From an uncultured Oscillibacter sp. (GTDB taxonomy: Bacteria; Bacillota; Clostridia; Oscillospirales; Oscillospiraceae), in NCBI GenBank assembly GCA_900550685.1, contig URTS01000100.1, forward strand, positions 1 through 6,678: a stretch of 6,678 bases of DNA, written 5' to 3'. The translations under genes were made by a program, and so were the position numbers. This document shows, piece after piece, positions 1-6,452 of this stretch (positions are counted from its first letter, which is position 1; every line of letters starts with the position of its first letter). The notes below the pieces were generated by a model. That model saw only the letters and a list, made by a program, of their open reading frames with translations, did not search any database and was not told where the DNA came from.

Positions 1-30
1 CGTCCATTCGGACGCCGGGGGGATTTTTGT
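1..30 (+). terminator. Right part of a rho-independent terminator, cut by the window edge
   Basis: Bases 1-14 form a perfect 5-bp stem with a 4-base loop (CGTCC-ATTC-GGACG). The right arm continues as GCCGGGGGG up to position 23 and is followed by ATTTTTG, so the visible part has the shape of a GC-rich hairpin followed by a T-run on the + strand. The matching left arm (expected to read CCCCCCGGC) would lie just before base 1. It would end a + strand gene to the left, convergent with pyruvate carboxylase. Whether it also stops transcription arriving from the carboxylase cannot be seen here. Confidence 0.55.
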
Positions 31-47
31 ATGTTGGGGGGCAGGCT

Positions 48-3000
48 TTACTTGATGGTCAGCAGCAACTGGCCGCCCTTGACGGTGTCGCCCTCGGAAA
101 TGAGAATCTTGTCCACCGTGCCGCTCATGCGGGCGGTGATGGCGGTCTCCATCTTCATGGCCTCGATGGTGATGAGCACCTGGTTTTCCTCCACGCGGTC
201 GCCCACCTTCACGGAGATCTTGCTGACGGCGCCGGGGATGGAGGAGCCTACCTGGCTCTTGTCCACGGGGTCGGCCATGGGCACTTTGACGATGTGCTGC
301 TGGGCGGCCTCGTCCGGCACCTGAACGTCACGGCGGATGCCGTTGAGCTCAAAGCTGACGGTGCGCATACCGTCCTTGTCCACTTCGCCCAGGCCCAGGT
401 ACTTGATGACCAGAGTCTTGCCGTCGGCAATGTTGACCTTGTTGGTTTCGCCCACGGCCAGGCCGTGGAAGAACACGTGGCTGCCCAGGCGCATGATGTA
501 GCCGTATTCCTTCTGCTGGCGGACGTAATCCTCCAGCACCTTGGGATACAGGCAGTAACTCAGCACACCCCGCCAGGTGGGGGTGTCCGTGAAGGCCAGC
601 ATCTCCTTCTTCTTTTCCTCAAAGTCCACGGGCGGCAGCAGCTCGCCGGGACGGCAGGTGATGGGCTGCTTGCCCTTGAGGACCACCTTTTGCAGATCCT
701 TAGGGAAGCCGCAGGCGGGCTGGCCCATCATGCCGGAGAAGTAGCTGACGGCGCTGTCCGGGAAGGCCAGGCTCTCGCCCTTTTCCACGATGGTCTCCGG
801 AGTCAGGTTATTCTGGGTCATAAAGATGGCCAGGTCGCCCACCATTTTGCTGGAGGGGGTCACCTTTACGATGTCGCCCAGCATCTCGTTGACCTTCCGG
901 TAATTTTCCTTGACCTCGTTGAAGCGGCTGCCCAGGCCCAGGGAGATCACCTGGGGCTTCAGGTTGGTGTACTGGCCGCCGGGGATCTCATAGCGGTAAA
1001 TATCCGTGTTGTTGCACTTGATGCCGCCCTCGAAGGAGTCGTACCGCTTGCGGATGTCCTCCCAGTAGTCGGTGAGGTACTGGAGCCGGTCCAGATCCAG
1101 CCCGGTGTCCCGCTCCGTGTTCTGGAGGGCCGCCACCACGGCGTTGAGGGAGGGCTGGCTGGTCATGCCGGCCATGGAGGAGATGGCGCAGTCCACCACA
1201 TCCACACCGGCCTCGGCGGCCAGCAGATAGGCGGCCACCTGGTTGCCGGAGGTGTCGTGGGTGTGCAGCTGGATGGGGATGCCGATCTCCTGCTTCAAAG
1301 TGGAGACCAGCTTCTGGGCGGCGTAGGGCTTCAGGATGCCGGACATATCCTTGATGCAGAGCATATGGGCGCCCCGGCGTTCCAGCTCCTTGGCCATTTT
1401 CACATAGTAATCCAGGGTGTATTTGTCCCGCTTGGGGTCCAGAATGTCACCGGTATAGCAGATGGTGGCCTGGCAGATCTTGTCCTGGTTCAGCACCTCG
1501 TCCATGGCCACTTCCATGCCGGGAATCCAGTTCAGGGAGTCAAATACCCGGAACACGTCGATGCCGGAGCGGGCGGCCTCCTTGATGAATTCCCGGATAA
1601 CGTTATCGGGATAGTTGGTATAGCCCACGGCGTTGGCACCCCGCAGCAGCATTTGCAGCAGCAGGTTGGGGGCCTTTTCCCGGATCAAGTCCAGCCGCTC
1701 CCAGGGAGACTCGTGGAGGAAGCGGTAGGCCACGTCGAAGGTAGCGCCGCCCCAGCACTCCAGGGAGAAGGCGTCCGCCAGGATCTCGCTGGTGCCCTCC
1801 ATGCCCTTGATGATATCGCGGGTGCGGACCCGGGTAGCCAGCAGGGACTGGTGGGCGTCCCGGCAGGTGGTGTCGCAGATCATCAGCTTCTTCTGGGCCA
1901 GGACCCAGTCGGCCACGGCCTTGGGGCCCTGGGCGTCCAGCAGCTGCTTGAGGCCGTCGGGCCGGTTTCCGGTGACAGGCGGGAAACGGGGCGTGTCGTA
2001 GAGCTTCTGGTCCCGCTCCTTCACAACGATGTTGCCGATGTATTTCAGCATCTTGGTGGCGCGGTCCTGGCTGTCCTTCAAATTGAACAGCTCCGGGGAT
2101 TCGTCGATAAACTTGGTGTGGCACTTGCCCGCCAGGAAGGTGGGATTGCTCAAAATATTGAGAATGAAGGCGATATTGGTCTTGACGCCCCGGATGTGGA
2201 TCTCGCGGATGGCCCGGGCCGCCTTGTAGCACACGCCCTGGAAGGTGGTGTCCCAGGTGGTGACCTTCAGCAGCAGGGAATCATAATAGGGAGAGATCTC
2301 GCTGCCCACGCCTGCGGTAGCGGCATCCAGACGGACGCCGAAGCCGCCGGGGGAACGGTAAGAGGTGATCTTGCCGGTGTCCGGGGCGAAGTTGTTGGCG
2401 GGGTCCTCGGTGGTGACGCGGCACTGGATGGCGTAGCCGTTCTGGTGCACGTCCGCCTGGCTGGAAATGCCGATGCGGGGGTCGCTGAGGGGATAGCCCT
2501 CGGCAATCAGGATCTGGGAGCGGACCAGGTCCAGGCCGGTGACCATCTCGGTGACGGTGTGCTCCACCTGAATGCGGGGATTCATTTCAATAAAGTAGTG
2601 GTGGCCTTCCTTGTCCACCAGGAATTCCAGGGTGCCTGCGTTGACATAGCCCACGTATTTGGCGATTTTCACCGCGTCCCGGTACAGTTCCTCACGGACC
2701 TGGGGGTCTACGGAGAAGGCGGGGGTGAACTCCACCACCTTCTGGTAGCGGCGCTGGAGGGAGCAGTCACGTTCGTAGAGGTGGACCACATTGCCGTGCT
2801 CGTCGCCCAGGACCTGGACCTCAATGTGCTTGGGCTCCACCAGGAACTTCTCCATGAAGATATCGTCGTTGCCGAAGGCCTTCTTGGCCTCGGCCTTCAC
2901 CATGTCGAAGTTGGTGCCGACCTCCTCCACGGTGTCGCACCGGCGCATGCCCCGGCCGCCGCCGCCTGCGGCAGCCTTCAAAATCACCGGGAAGCCGAAC

Positions 3001-3461
3001 TCCATAGCCAGCTTCTGGGCGGCCTCGCGGCTTTCCAGGGGCTTGGTGGTGCCGGGGGTGGTGGGGACGTCGCAGGCCAGGGCAATCTGCTTGGCAGACA
3101 GCTTATCGCCCATCATGTCCAGGACCTTGGAACTGGGACCGATGAACTTGATGCCGTTTTCCTCACAGGCCCGGGCAAAATCGCCGTTTTCGCTGAGGAA
3201 GCCGTAGCCGGGATGAATGGCGTCCGCGCCGTGCTTCTTGGCAAGCTCGATGATCCGGGGAATGTCCAGATAAGCGCCCAGGGGGCTCAGGTTTTCGCCG
3301 ATGAGGTAGGATTCGTCCGCCGCCGTGCGGAACATGCTGTAGGTGTCCTCGTTGGAATAGATGGCGATCGTCTGCAGATCCAGGTCATGGCAGGCCCGGA
3401 ATACACGCATGGCGATCTCGCCGCGGTTTGCTACCAGTACTTTCTTGAAATCCTGGCTCAT
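48..3461 (-). CDS. pyc: Pyruvate carboxylase, single-chain biotin enzyme
   Basis: Catalyses the biotin- and ATP-dependent carboxylation of pyruvate to oxaloacetate in the cytosol, an anaplerotic step that refills the TCA cycle and supplies aspartate-family amino acids. The 1137-aa length is normal for the family. Residues 5-120 are the biotin carboxylase N-domain. The ATP-grasp part follows, with a glycine-rich loop GGGGRGM (166-172), RDCSLQRR (231-238) and EMNPRIQVEH (292-301), and then the C-domain to about 450. The carboxyltransferase domain starts near 526 with DTTCRDAHQS (530-539). It carries the metal-binding set K704 (IKDMSG), H733 and H735 (LHTHD), and T868 in KVTPSSK, matching the catalytic threonine of Rhizobium etli pyruvate carboxylase (remembered numbering). 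The biotinyl domain (about 1066-1137) holds EAMKMET with biotin-accepting K1103, 34 residues from the end. The ATG at 3461 is chosen because AAGGAGG lies 8 bases upstream and the protein then begins at the conserved KVLVANRGEIA; an in-frame ATG at 3548 has no ribosome binding site. It stands alone and is divergent from the copper operon. One small oddity is Cys533, where many homologues have Phe, Met or Leu. Confidence 0.97.
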   Translation of the reverse strand: MSQDFKKVLVANRGEIAMRVFRACHDLDLQTIAIYSNEDTYSMFRTAADESYLIGENLSPLGAYLDIPRIIELAKKHGADAIHPGYGFLSENGDFARACEENGIKFIGPSSKVLDMMGDKLSAKQIALACDVPTTPGTTKPLESREAAQKLAMEFGFPVILKAAAGGGGRGMRRCDTVEEVGTNFDMVKAEAKKAFGNDDIFMEKFLVEPKHIEVQVLGDEHGNVVHLYERDCSLQRRYQKVVEFTPAFSVDPQVREELYRDAVKIAKYVGYVNAGTLEFLVDKEGHHYFIEMNPRIQVEHTVTEMVTGLDLVRSQILIAEGYPLSDPRIGISSQADVHQNGYAIQCRVTTEDPANNFAPDTGKITSYRSPGGFGVRLDAATAGVGSEISPYYDSLLLKVTTWDTTFQGVCYKAARAIREIHIRGVKTNIAFILNILSNPTFLAGKCHTKFIDESPELFNLKDSQDRATKMLKYIGNIVVKERDQKLYDTPRFPPVTGNRPDGLKQLLDAQGPKAVADWVLAQKKLMICDTTCRDAHQSLLATRVRTRDIIKGMEGTSEILADAFSLECWGGATFDVAYRFLHESPWERLDLIREKAPNLLLQMLLRGANAVGYTNYPDNVIREFIKEAARSGIDVFRVFDSLNWIPGMEVAMDEVLNQDKICQATICYTGDILDPKRDKYTLDYYVKMAKELERRGAHMLCIKDMSGILKPYAAQKLVSTLKQEIGIPIQLHTHDTSGNQVAAYLLAAEAGVDVVDCAISSMAGMTSQPSLNAVVAALQNTERDTGLDLDRLQYLTDYWEDIRKRYDSFEGGIKCNNTDIYRYEIPGGQYTNLKPQVISLGLGSRFNEVKENYRKVNEMLGDIVKVTPSSKMVGDLAIFMTQNNLTPETIVEKGESLAFPDSAVSYFSGMMGQPACGFPKDLQKVVLKGKQPITCRPGELLPPVDFEEKKKEMLAFTDTPTWRGVLSYCLYPKVLEDYVRQQKEYGYIMRLGSHVFFHGLAVGETNKVNIADGKTLVIKYLGLGEVDKDGMRTVSFELNGIRRDVQVPDEAAQQHIVKVPMADPVDKSQVGSSIPGAVSKISVKVGDRVEENQVLITIEAMKMETAITARMSGTVDKILISEGDTVKGGQLLLTIK

Positions 3462-3469
3462 GTGCTGTT

Positions 3470-3476
3470 CCTCCTT
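3470..3476 (-). promoter_or_regulatory. Ribosome binding site of pyruvate carboxylase
   Basis: The minus strand reads AAGGAGG, a full Shine-Dalgarno core, 8 bases before the ATG at 3461. This decides the start against the in-frame ATG at 3548, which would add 29 residues (beginning MEEQNEVL) not expected in this family. Confidence 0.9.
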
Positions 3477-3483
3477 ATTTTGC

Positions 3484-3532
3484 AAGTGCTGGGGGCGGCC
3501 GTCCCGTTTTGGCGCCGCCGGGCAAAGCACTT
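3484..3532 (-). promoter_or_regulatory. Hairpin in the pyruvate carboxylase leader
   Basis: In the minus-strand leader, AAGTGCT (3532 to 3526) can pair perfectly with AGCACTT (3490 to 3484). Inside it, GGCGGC (3519 to 3514) pairs with GCCGCC (3499 to 3494). The two stems are separated by an asymmetric internal loop and closed by a 14-base loop. The base of the hairpin ends 7 bases before the ribosome binding site. A third copy of AGCAC lies directly before the start codon (3466 to 3462) and could pair with the same GTGCT instead. The complementarity is seen directly; any regulatory role is an inference, and the structure matches no named riboswitch I recognise. Confidence 0.4.
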
Positions 3533-3552
3533 CATTCTGCTCTTCCATTCTG

Positions 3553-3582
3553 AGTATACGCCTGAAAAGCCCCGGTTTGCAA
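3553..3582 (-). promoter_or_regulatory. Probable pyruvate carboxylase promoter
   Basis: The minus strand has TTGCAA (3582 to 3577, 4 of 6 matches to the -35 consensus), an 18-base spacer, and TATACT (3558 to 3553, 5 of 6 matches to -10). Transcription would start near 3546, giving a leader of about 85 bases. This is the best promoter match I see in front of the gene, but the weak -35 suggests it may need an activator or be tightly controlled. Confidence 0.5.
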
Positions 3583-3595
3583 CGGTTTTTCAGGC
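3560..3595. repeat. Inverted repeat over the pyruvate carboxylase promoter, candidate operator
   Basis: GCCTGAAAAGCC (3560-3571) and GGTTTTTCAGGC (3584-3595) are inverted copies matching at 11 of 12 positions, separated by 12 bases. The repeat begins one base from the proposed -10 box and covers the spacer, the -35 box and the region just beyond. Lying upstream of the predicted transcript start, it would act as DNA rather than RNA, as a repressor or regulator site. The cognate protein is not recognisable. Confidence 0.5.
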
Positions 3596-3608
3596 ATCTT
3601 ATATAAAT

Positions 3609-3621
3609 TAGGAGCGTCCTA
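3609..3621. repeat. Short inverted repeat TAGGA-N3-TCCTA
   Basis: A perfect 5-bp inverted repeat with a 3-base centre lies in the AT-rich middle of the intergenic region, about 14 bases beyond the larger repeat over the carboxylase promoter. It could be a small protein-binding site; such short repeats also occur by chance. Confidence 0.25.
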
Positions 3622-3628
3622 CATAGAC

Positions 3629-3650
3629 TTGCGTAAAATTACTTATGCAA
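3629..3650. repeat. Inverted repeat TTGCGTAA-N6-TTATGCAA
   Basis: The two 8-base arms match at 7 of 8 positions around a 6-base centre in the AT-rich middle between the two promoters. The size and spacing suit a dimeric regulator site. It is about 90 bases upstream of the copA -35 and about 47 bases beyond the carboxylase -35, so either gene could be the target. The regulator is unknown. Confidence 0.3.
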
Positions 3651-3739
3651 TTTGTTGAATTTAACGGCGCAAATATCTACTATTAGAAAAACAGAGTATT
3701 CCGCCGGGGAGCTGTGAAAAAAATTATGCGCCCGCCCAC

Positions 3740-3768
3740 TTGACAAATACCCATAGGGGGTATATGAT
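3740..3768 (+). promoter_or_regulatory. Promoter of the copper operon
   Basis: TTGACA (3740-3745, all 6 consensus bases), a 17-base spacer and TATGAT (3763-3768, 5 of 6) form a strong housekeeping-type promoter. Transcription would begin near 3775, giving a leader of about 70 bases before copA. The spacer contains the CsoR-type operator, which explains how so strong a promoter can be kept off in low copper. One promoter is expected to serve all three genes. Confidence 0.88.
3747..3763. promoter_or_regulatory. CsoR-type copper operator
   Basis: ATACCC (3747-3752) and GGGTAT (3758-3763) form a perfect inverted repeat around the 5 bases ATAGG. This closely resembles the known CsoR operator of the Bacillus subtilis copZA promoter. 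It fills the spacer between -35 and -10, so bound repressor would block RNA polymerase. The downstream operon encodes a CsoR-family protein, which makes autoregulation by copper the natural reading. Confidence 0.85.
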
Positions 3769-3828
3769 ACGGACGAAATAGGAAAGCTGGATTTTGGAAA
3801 ACCTATCAGGAAAGCAATTTTTGATCTC

Positions 3829-3836
3829 AAAGGAGG
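3829..3836 (+). promoter_or_regulatory. Ribosome binding site of copA
   Basis: AAAGGAGG lies 8 bases before the ATG at 3845 and decides that start over an in-frame TTG at 3794. The site is part of GGAGG-AA-CCTCC (3832-3843), so it could pair with bases just upstream of the start codon in a tight 4-bp hairpin. Confidence 0.88.
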
Positions 3837-3844
3837 AACCTCCG

Positions 3845-6097
3845 ATGCGGGAAGAAGTATATGACATCTCCGGGATGCACTGCGCCGCGTGCAGCGCGTC
3901 CGTGGAGCGGGTGACCCGGAAGCTGCCGGGCGTGGAGCGCAGCGACGTGAATCTGGTAGCGGAGCGCATGACCATCGTCTACGACGAAAACCAGGTGACG
4001 CCGGAGCAGATCGTGGCTAAAGTGGAAAAGGCGGGCTTCGGCGCCAAGCTTCACCAGGACAAGCCGGAGGCGGCTCCGGTGCAGACCGGCGAGGACCCGG
4101 AGGAGCTGGAGCTGCGGCGGAAAAAGTACGAGCTGATCGTTTCCGCCATTTTCTCGGCGCTGCTGTTGTATGTGTCCATGGGCCAGATGCTGCCCTTCGG
4201 ACTGCCCAGCCTGCCCCTGCCGGACCTGTTCTCCATGCACACCCATCCCATGAACTTTGCGGTTTTGCAGCTGCTGCTGGCCATCCCGGTGCTGTACTGC
4301 GGCCGGAATTTCTTCATCAACGGCTTCAAGGCCCTGTTCCACGGGAACCCCAACATGGATTCCCTGGTGGCCATCGGCTCCGCCTGCTCTTTCATTTACA
4401 GCGTGGTGATGACCTTCCTCATTACCGACGATGTCCACGGCCATGTCCATAACCTCTATTATGAATCTGCCGCTGTGGTGCTGACCCTGGTTTCCCTGGG
4501 CAAGTTCATGGAGAGCCGGAACATGAAGAAAACCAAGAGCGCCATCACAGCTCTCATGCGGCTGGCGCCGGACACCGCCATTCTGGCGGACAGCGGGAAA
4601 GAGGTGCCTACCTCTTCCGTGAAGGCTGGGGACGTGCTGCTGGTAAAGCCCGGTGCCCGGATCCCCCTGGACGGCGTGGTGACGAAAGGTGAAAGCAGCG
4701 TCAACGAGGCCATGCTCACCGGCGAGAGCCTGCCTGTGGAAAAGACGGCGGGCAGCGAGGTCATCGGCGGCAGCGTCAACGAAAACGGCGTGCTGTATGT
4801 GCAGGTCACCCGGGTGGGCGAGGACACTACCCTGTCCCGGATCATCCGCTTTGTGGAGGATGCCCAGGGCAAAAAGGCCCCCATTTCCCGGACGGCGGAC
4901 AAGGTGGCCGGTATTTTCGTCCCCACGGTCATCGGCCTGGCTGTGCTGGCGGCGGTGATCTGGGCCGTGGCGGGGAAGGACTTCTCCTTCGTGCTGCGGG
5001 TGTTCACCTCCGTGCTGGTCATCGCCTGCCCCTGCGCTTTGGGCCTGGCCACTCCTACCGCCATCATGGTGGGCACCGGCCTTGGCGCCAAGCATGGCAT
5101 CCTGATCCGCTCCGGCGAAATTCTGGAAGTGACCCATTCCATCGATACCGTGGTGCTGGACAAGACCGGCACCGTGACAAAAGGCGAGCCTGCCGTCACG
5201 GAGATCTGCCCCGCAGGCGGCACGGAGGAGGGCCTGCTGACCATCGCGGCGGCGGTGGAGTCCGTGTCCCAGCACCCCCTGGCGGCGGCCATCGTAAAAG
5301 CGGCCAAGGACAGGGGACTGGACATCTCCGGCAAGCCGGACGAATTTGAAAACCTCTCCGGCCGGGGCATCCGGGCAACCCGCTCCGGCGTGACGGTGCT
5401 GGCGGGCAACCGGCGGCTCATGGAGGAGAACGGCGTGGATATTGCCCCTCTTGCCGAAAAGGCGGCGGCCCTGGCGGGCCAGGGCGAAACGCCCATGTAC
5501 TTTGCCGCCGGCGGCAAGCTGCTGGGCCTGATCTCCGTGGCTGACCCGGTGAAGGAGACCAGCGCCGCCGCCATTGCCCGGATGAAGCAGCAGGGCATCC
5601 GCGTGGTGATGCTCACCGGCGACAGCAAGGCCGCCGCGGAGCACATTGGCTCTGTGGTAGGCGTGGACGAGGTGATTCCCGAGGTTTTGCCGGAGGAAAA
5701 GGCCCTTCACGTCCAGAAGCTGGAATCTGAGGGCCGCAAGGTGATGATGGTGGGTGACGGCATCAACGATGCCCCGGCCCTGACGGCGGCCACCGTGGGC
5801 TGCGCCATCGGCAGCGGCAGCGACATCGCCATCGAATCTGCCGATATTGTGCTGATGCGCTCCGACCTGGAAGACGTGCCCCGTGCCCTGCGGCTGTCGG
5901 CCCTGACTCTGCGGGACATCAAGCAGAACCTGTTCTGGGCCTTCTGCTACAACACCGTCGGTATCCCCATTGCCGCCGGTCTGCTGTATGCCTTCGGCGG
6001 GCCCCTGCTGTCCCCCATGTTTGCCGGGGCGGCCATGTCCCTGAGTTCTGTGTGCGTGGTGGGCAATGCCCTGCGCCTGGGCACCGTGAAATTATAA
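3845..6097 (+). CDS. copA: CopA, Cu(I)-exporting P1B-type ATPase
   Basis: An inner-membrane pump that uses ATP to export Cu(I), and probably Ag(I), from the cytosol. The 750-aa protein has one N-terminal HMA domain with metal motif GMHCAAC (10-16; C13, C16), then eight predicted membrane segments. The actuator TGE is at 292-294. The intramembrane Cys-Pro-Cys (C395, C397) is followed by the phosphorylated aspartate D439 in DKTGT, the SQHP nucleotide motif (H477, P478), TGD (591-593) and GDGINDAP (637-644). In the last two helices Y702-N703 and M731-x-x-S734-S735 are the known signature of Cu(I) pumps (class IB-1), which separates it from Zn/Cd types. Many Gram-positive CopA proteins have two HMA domains; this one has a single one, so it is somewhat short. 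The two outward-facing loops carry histidines (MHTHPM at 131-136; HGHVH at 198-202). The ATG at 3845 has a strong ribosome binding site. It is first in the operon, ending 13 bases before the CsoR-like gene, and is expected to be derepressed by copper through the operator in its promoter. Confidence 0.96.
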   Translation: MREEVYDISGMHCAACSASVERVTRKLPGVERSDVNLVAERMTIVYDENQVTPEQIVAKVEKAGFGAKLHQDKPEAAPVQTGEDPEELELRRKKYELIVSAIFSALLLYVSMGQMLPFGLPSLPLPDLFSMHTHPMNFAVLQLLLAIPVLYCGRNFFINGFKALFHGNPNMDSLVAIGSACSFIYSVVMTFLITDDVHGHVHNLYYESAAVVLTLVSLGKFMESRNMKKTKSAITALMRLAPDTAILADSGKEVPTSSVKAGDVLLVKPGARIPLDGVVTKGESSVNEAMLTGESLPVEKTAGSEVIGGSVNENGVLYVQVTRVGEDTTLSRIIRFVEDAQGKKAPISRTADKVAGIFVPTVIGLAVLAAVIWAVAGKDFSFVLRVFTSVLVIACPCALGLATPTAIMVGTGLGAKHGILIRSGEILEVTHSIDTVVLDKTGTVTKGEPAVTEICPAGGTEEGLLTIAAAVESVSQHPLAAAIVKAAKDRGLDISGKPDEFENLSGRGIRATRSGVTVLAGNRRLMEENGVDIAPLAEKAAALAGQGETPMYFAAGGKLLGLISVADPVKETSAAAIARMKQQGIRVVMLTGDSKAAAEHIGSVVGVDEVIPEVLPEEKALHVQKLESEGRKVMMVGDGINDAPALTAATVGCAIGSGSDIAIESADIVLMRSDLEDVPRALRLSALTLRDIKQNLFWAFCYNTVGIPIAAGLLYAFGGPLLSPMFAGAAMSLSSVCVVGNALRLGTVKL

Positions 6098-6110
6098 TAA
6101 GGAGGAAGCT

Positions 6111-6422
6111 ATGGCAGAGGAAAAGAAAGCATGCTGCTGCTCCGGAAAGCGGAAGGTCCGGGAACGGACAGAGGAGGAAGCCCTTTTGCAGCGGCTCAGC
6201 CGCATTGAAGGCCAGGTCCGGGGCGTCCGGGGCATGGTGGAGAACTCCGCCTACTGCACGGACATCCTGACCCAGGTGTCCGCCATTCAGTCGGCCCTGA
6301 ATGCCTTCAACCGGGAGCTGCTGGCCCGGCATATCCGCACCTGTGTGGTGACGGATATCGAAAAGGGAGACCTGACGGTGGTGGACGACCTGGTGGCCAC
6401 CATCCAGAAGCTGATGAAATAA
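6111..6422 (+). CDS. csoR: CsoR-family copper-sensing repressor
   Basis: A 103-aa all-helical DNA-binding protein of the CsoR/RcnR (DUF156) family that represses copper-resistance genes and releases DNA when it binds Cu(I). The family core is clear: RLSRIEGQVRGVRGMV (28-43), then YC at 48-49, DILTQVSAIQSALN, and ARHIRTC (72-78). Cys49, His74 and Cys78 match the Cys-His-Cys Cu(I) ligand set of Mycobacterium tuberculosis CsoR, favouring copper over nickel (RcnR), formaldehyde (FrmR) or sulfur (CstR) sensing. The N-terminal tail contains three adjacent cysteines (C8-C10) followed by a basic segment, outside the usual core. The ATG at 6111 has AAGGAGG 5 bases upstream. The gene sits between the pump and the chaperone; in B. 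subtilis csoR is separate and upstream of copZA. It most likely controls this same operon through the operator at 3747-3763. Confidence 0.93.
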   Translation: MAEEKKACCCSGKRKVRERTEEEALLQRLSRIEGQVRGVRGMVENSAYCTDILTQVSAIQSALNAFNRELLARHIRTCVVTDIEKGDLTVVDDLVATIQKLMK

Positions 6423-6452
6423 GAAAGAGCAAATTTTAAGGAGGATATAATT

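Larger units (their letters stand above)
3462..3844. other. Divergent intergenic control region
   Basis: This 383-base gene-free stretch separates the divergent starts of pyruvate carboxylase and copA. It holds the carboxylase leader and promoter (3462-3582), an AT-rich middle of about 140 bases with two further short inverted repeats (3609-3621 and 3629-3650), and the copper-controlled promoter and copA leader (3740-3844). I see no convincing small gene in it: the short reading frames present lack ribosome binding sites and overlap the promoters. Confidence 0.8.

Noticed and set aside
48..3461. Oxaloacetate decarboxylase or another biotin-dependent carboxylase instead of pyruvate carboxylase
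   Set aside because: The single chain holds biotin carboxylase, a pyruvate-type carboxyltransferase and a biotin carrier in that order with normal length. Oxaloacetate decarboxylase lacks the biotin carboxylase part, and acetyl- or propionyl-CoA carboxylases have a different carboxyltransferase.
3560..3595. BirA biotin operator or CodY box at the carboxylase promoter
   Set aside because: The arms do not contain the TTGTTAACC-type BirA half-site, and similarity to the CodY consensus is limited to a few bases in each arm.
27..3611. A 1194-codon open frame on the + strand opposite pyruvate carboxylase
   Set aside because: It mirrors the full carboxylase gene, whose motifs are unmistakable. The translation is low-complexity, rich in Gly, His, Val and Leu with no domain, as expected for the antisense of a gene with GC-rich third codon positions. 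It has no ribosome binding site and begins inside the terminator-like region.
3655..3683. A second + strand promoter (TTGAAT, 17 bases, TACTAT)
   Set aside because: Each box matches only 4 of 6 consensus bases, common by chance in AT-rich sequence, and a far better promoter lies downstream at 3740.
3639..3830. A 63-codon minus-strand frame in the intergenic region
   Set aside because: It runs through the copper promoter and operator, no Shine-Dalgarno sequence precedes it, and its translation shows no recognisable feature.
3794..3844. Upstream TTG start extending CopA by 17 residues
   Set aside because: It lacks a good ribosome binding site, would translate through the strong AAAGGAGG, and adds residues not expected before the HMA domain.
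3827..5710. A 627-codon open frame on the minus strand opposite copA
   Set aside because: It is the same kind of antisense shadow: His-, Gly- and Arg-rich without recognisable domains, while the + strand carries every P-type ATPase motif.
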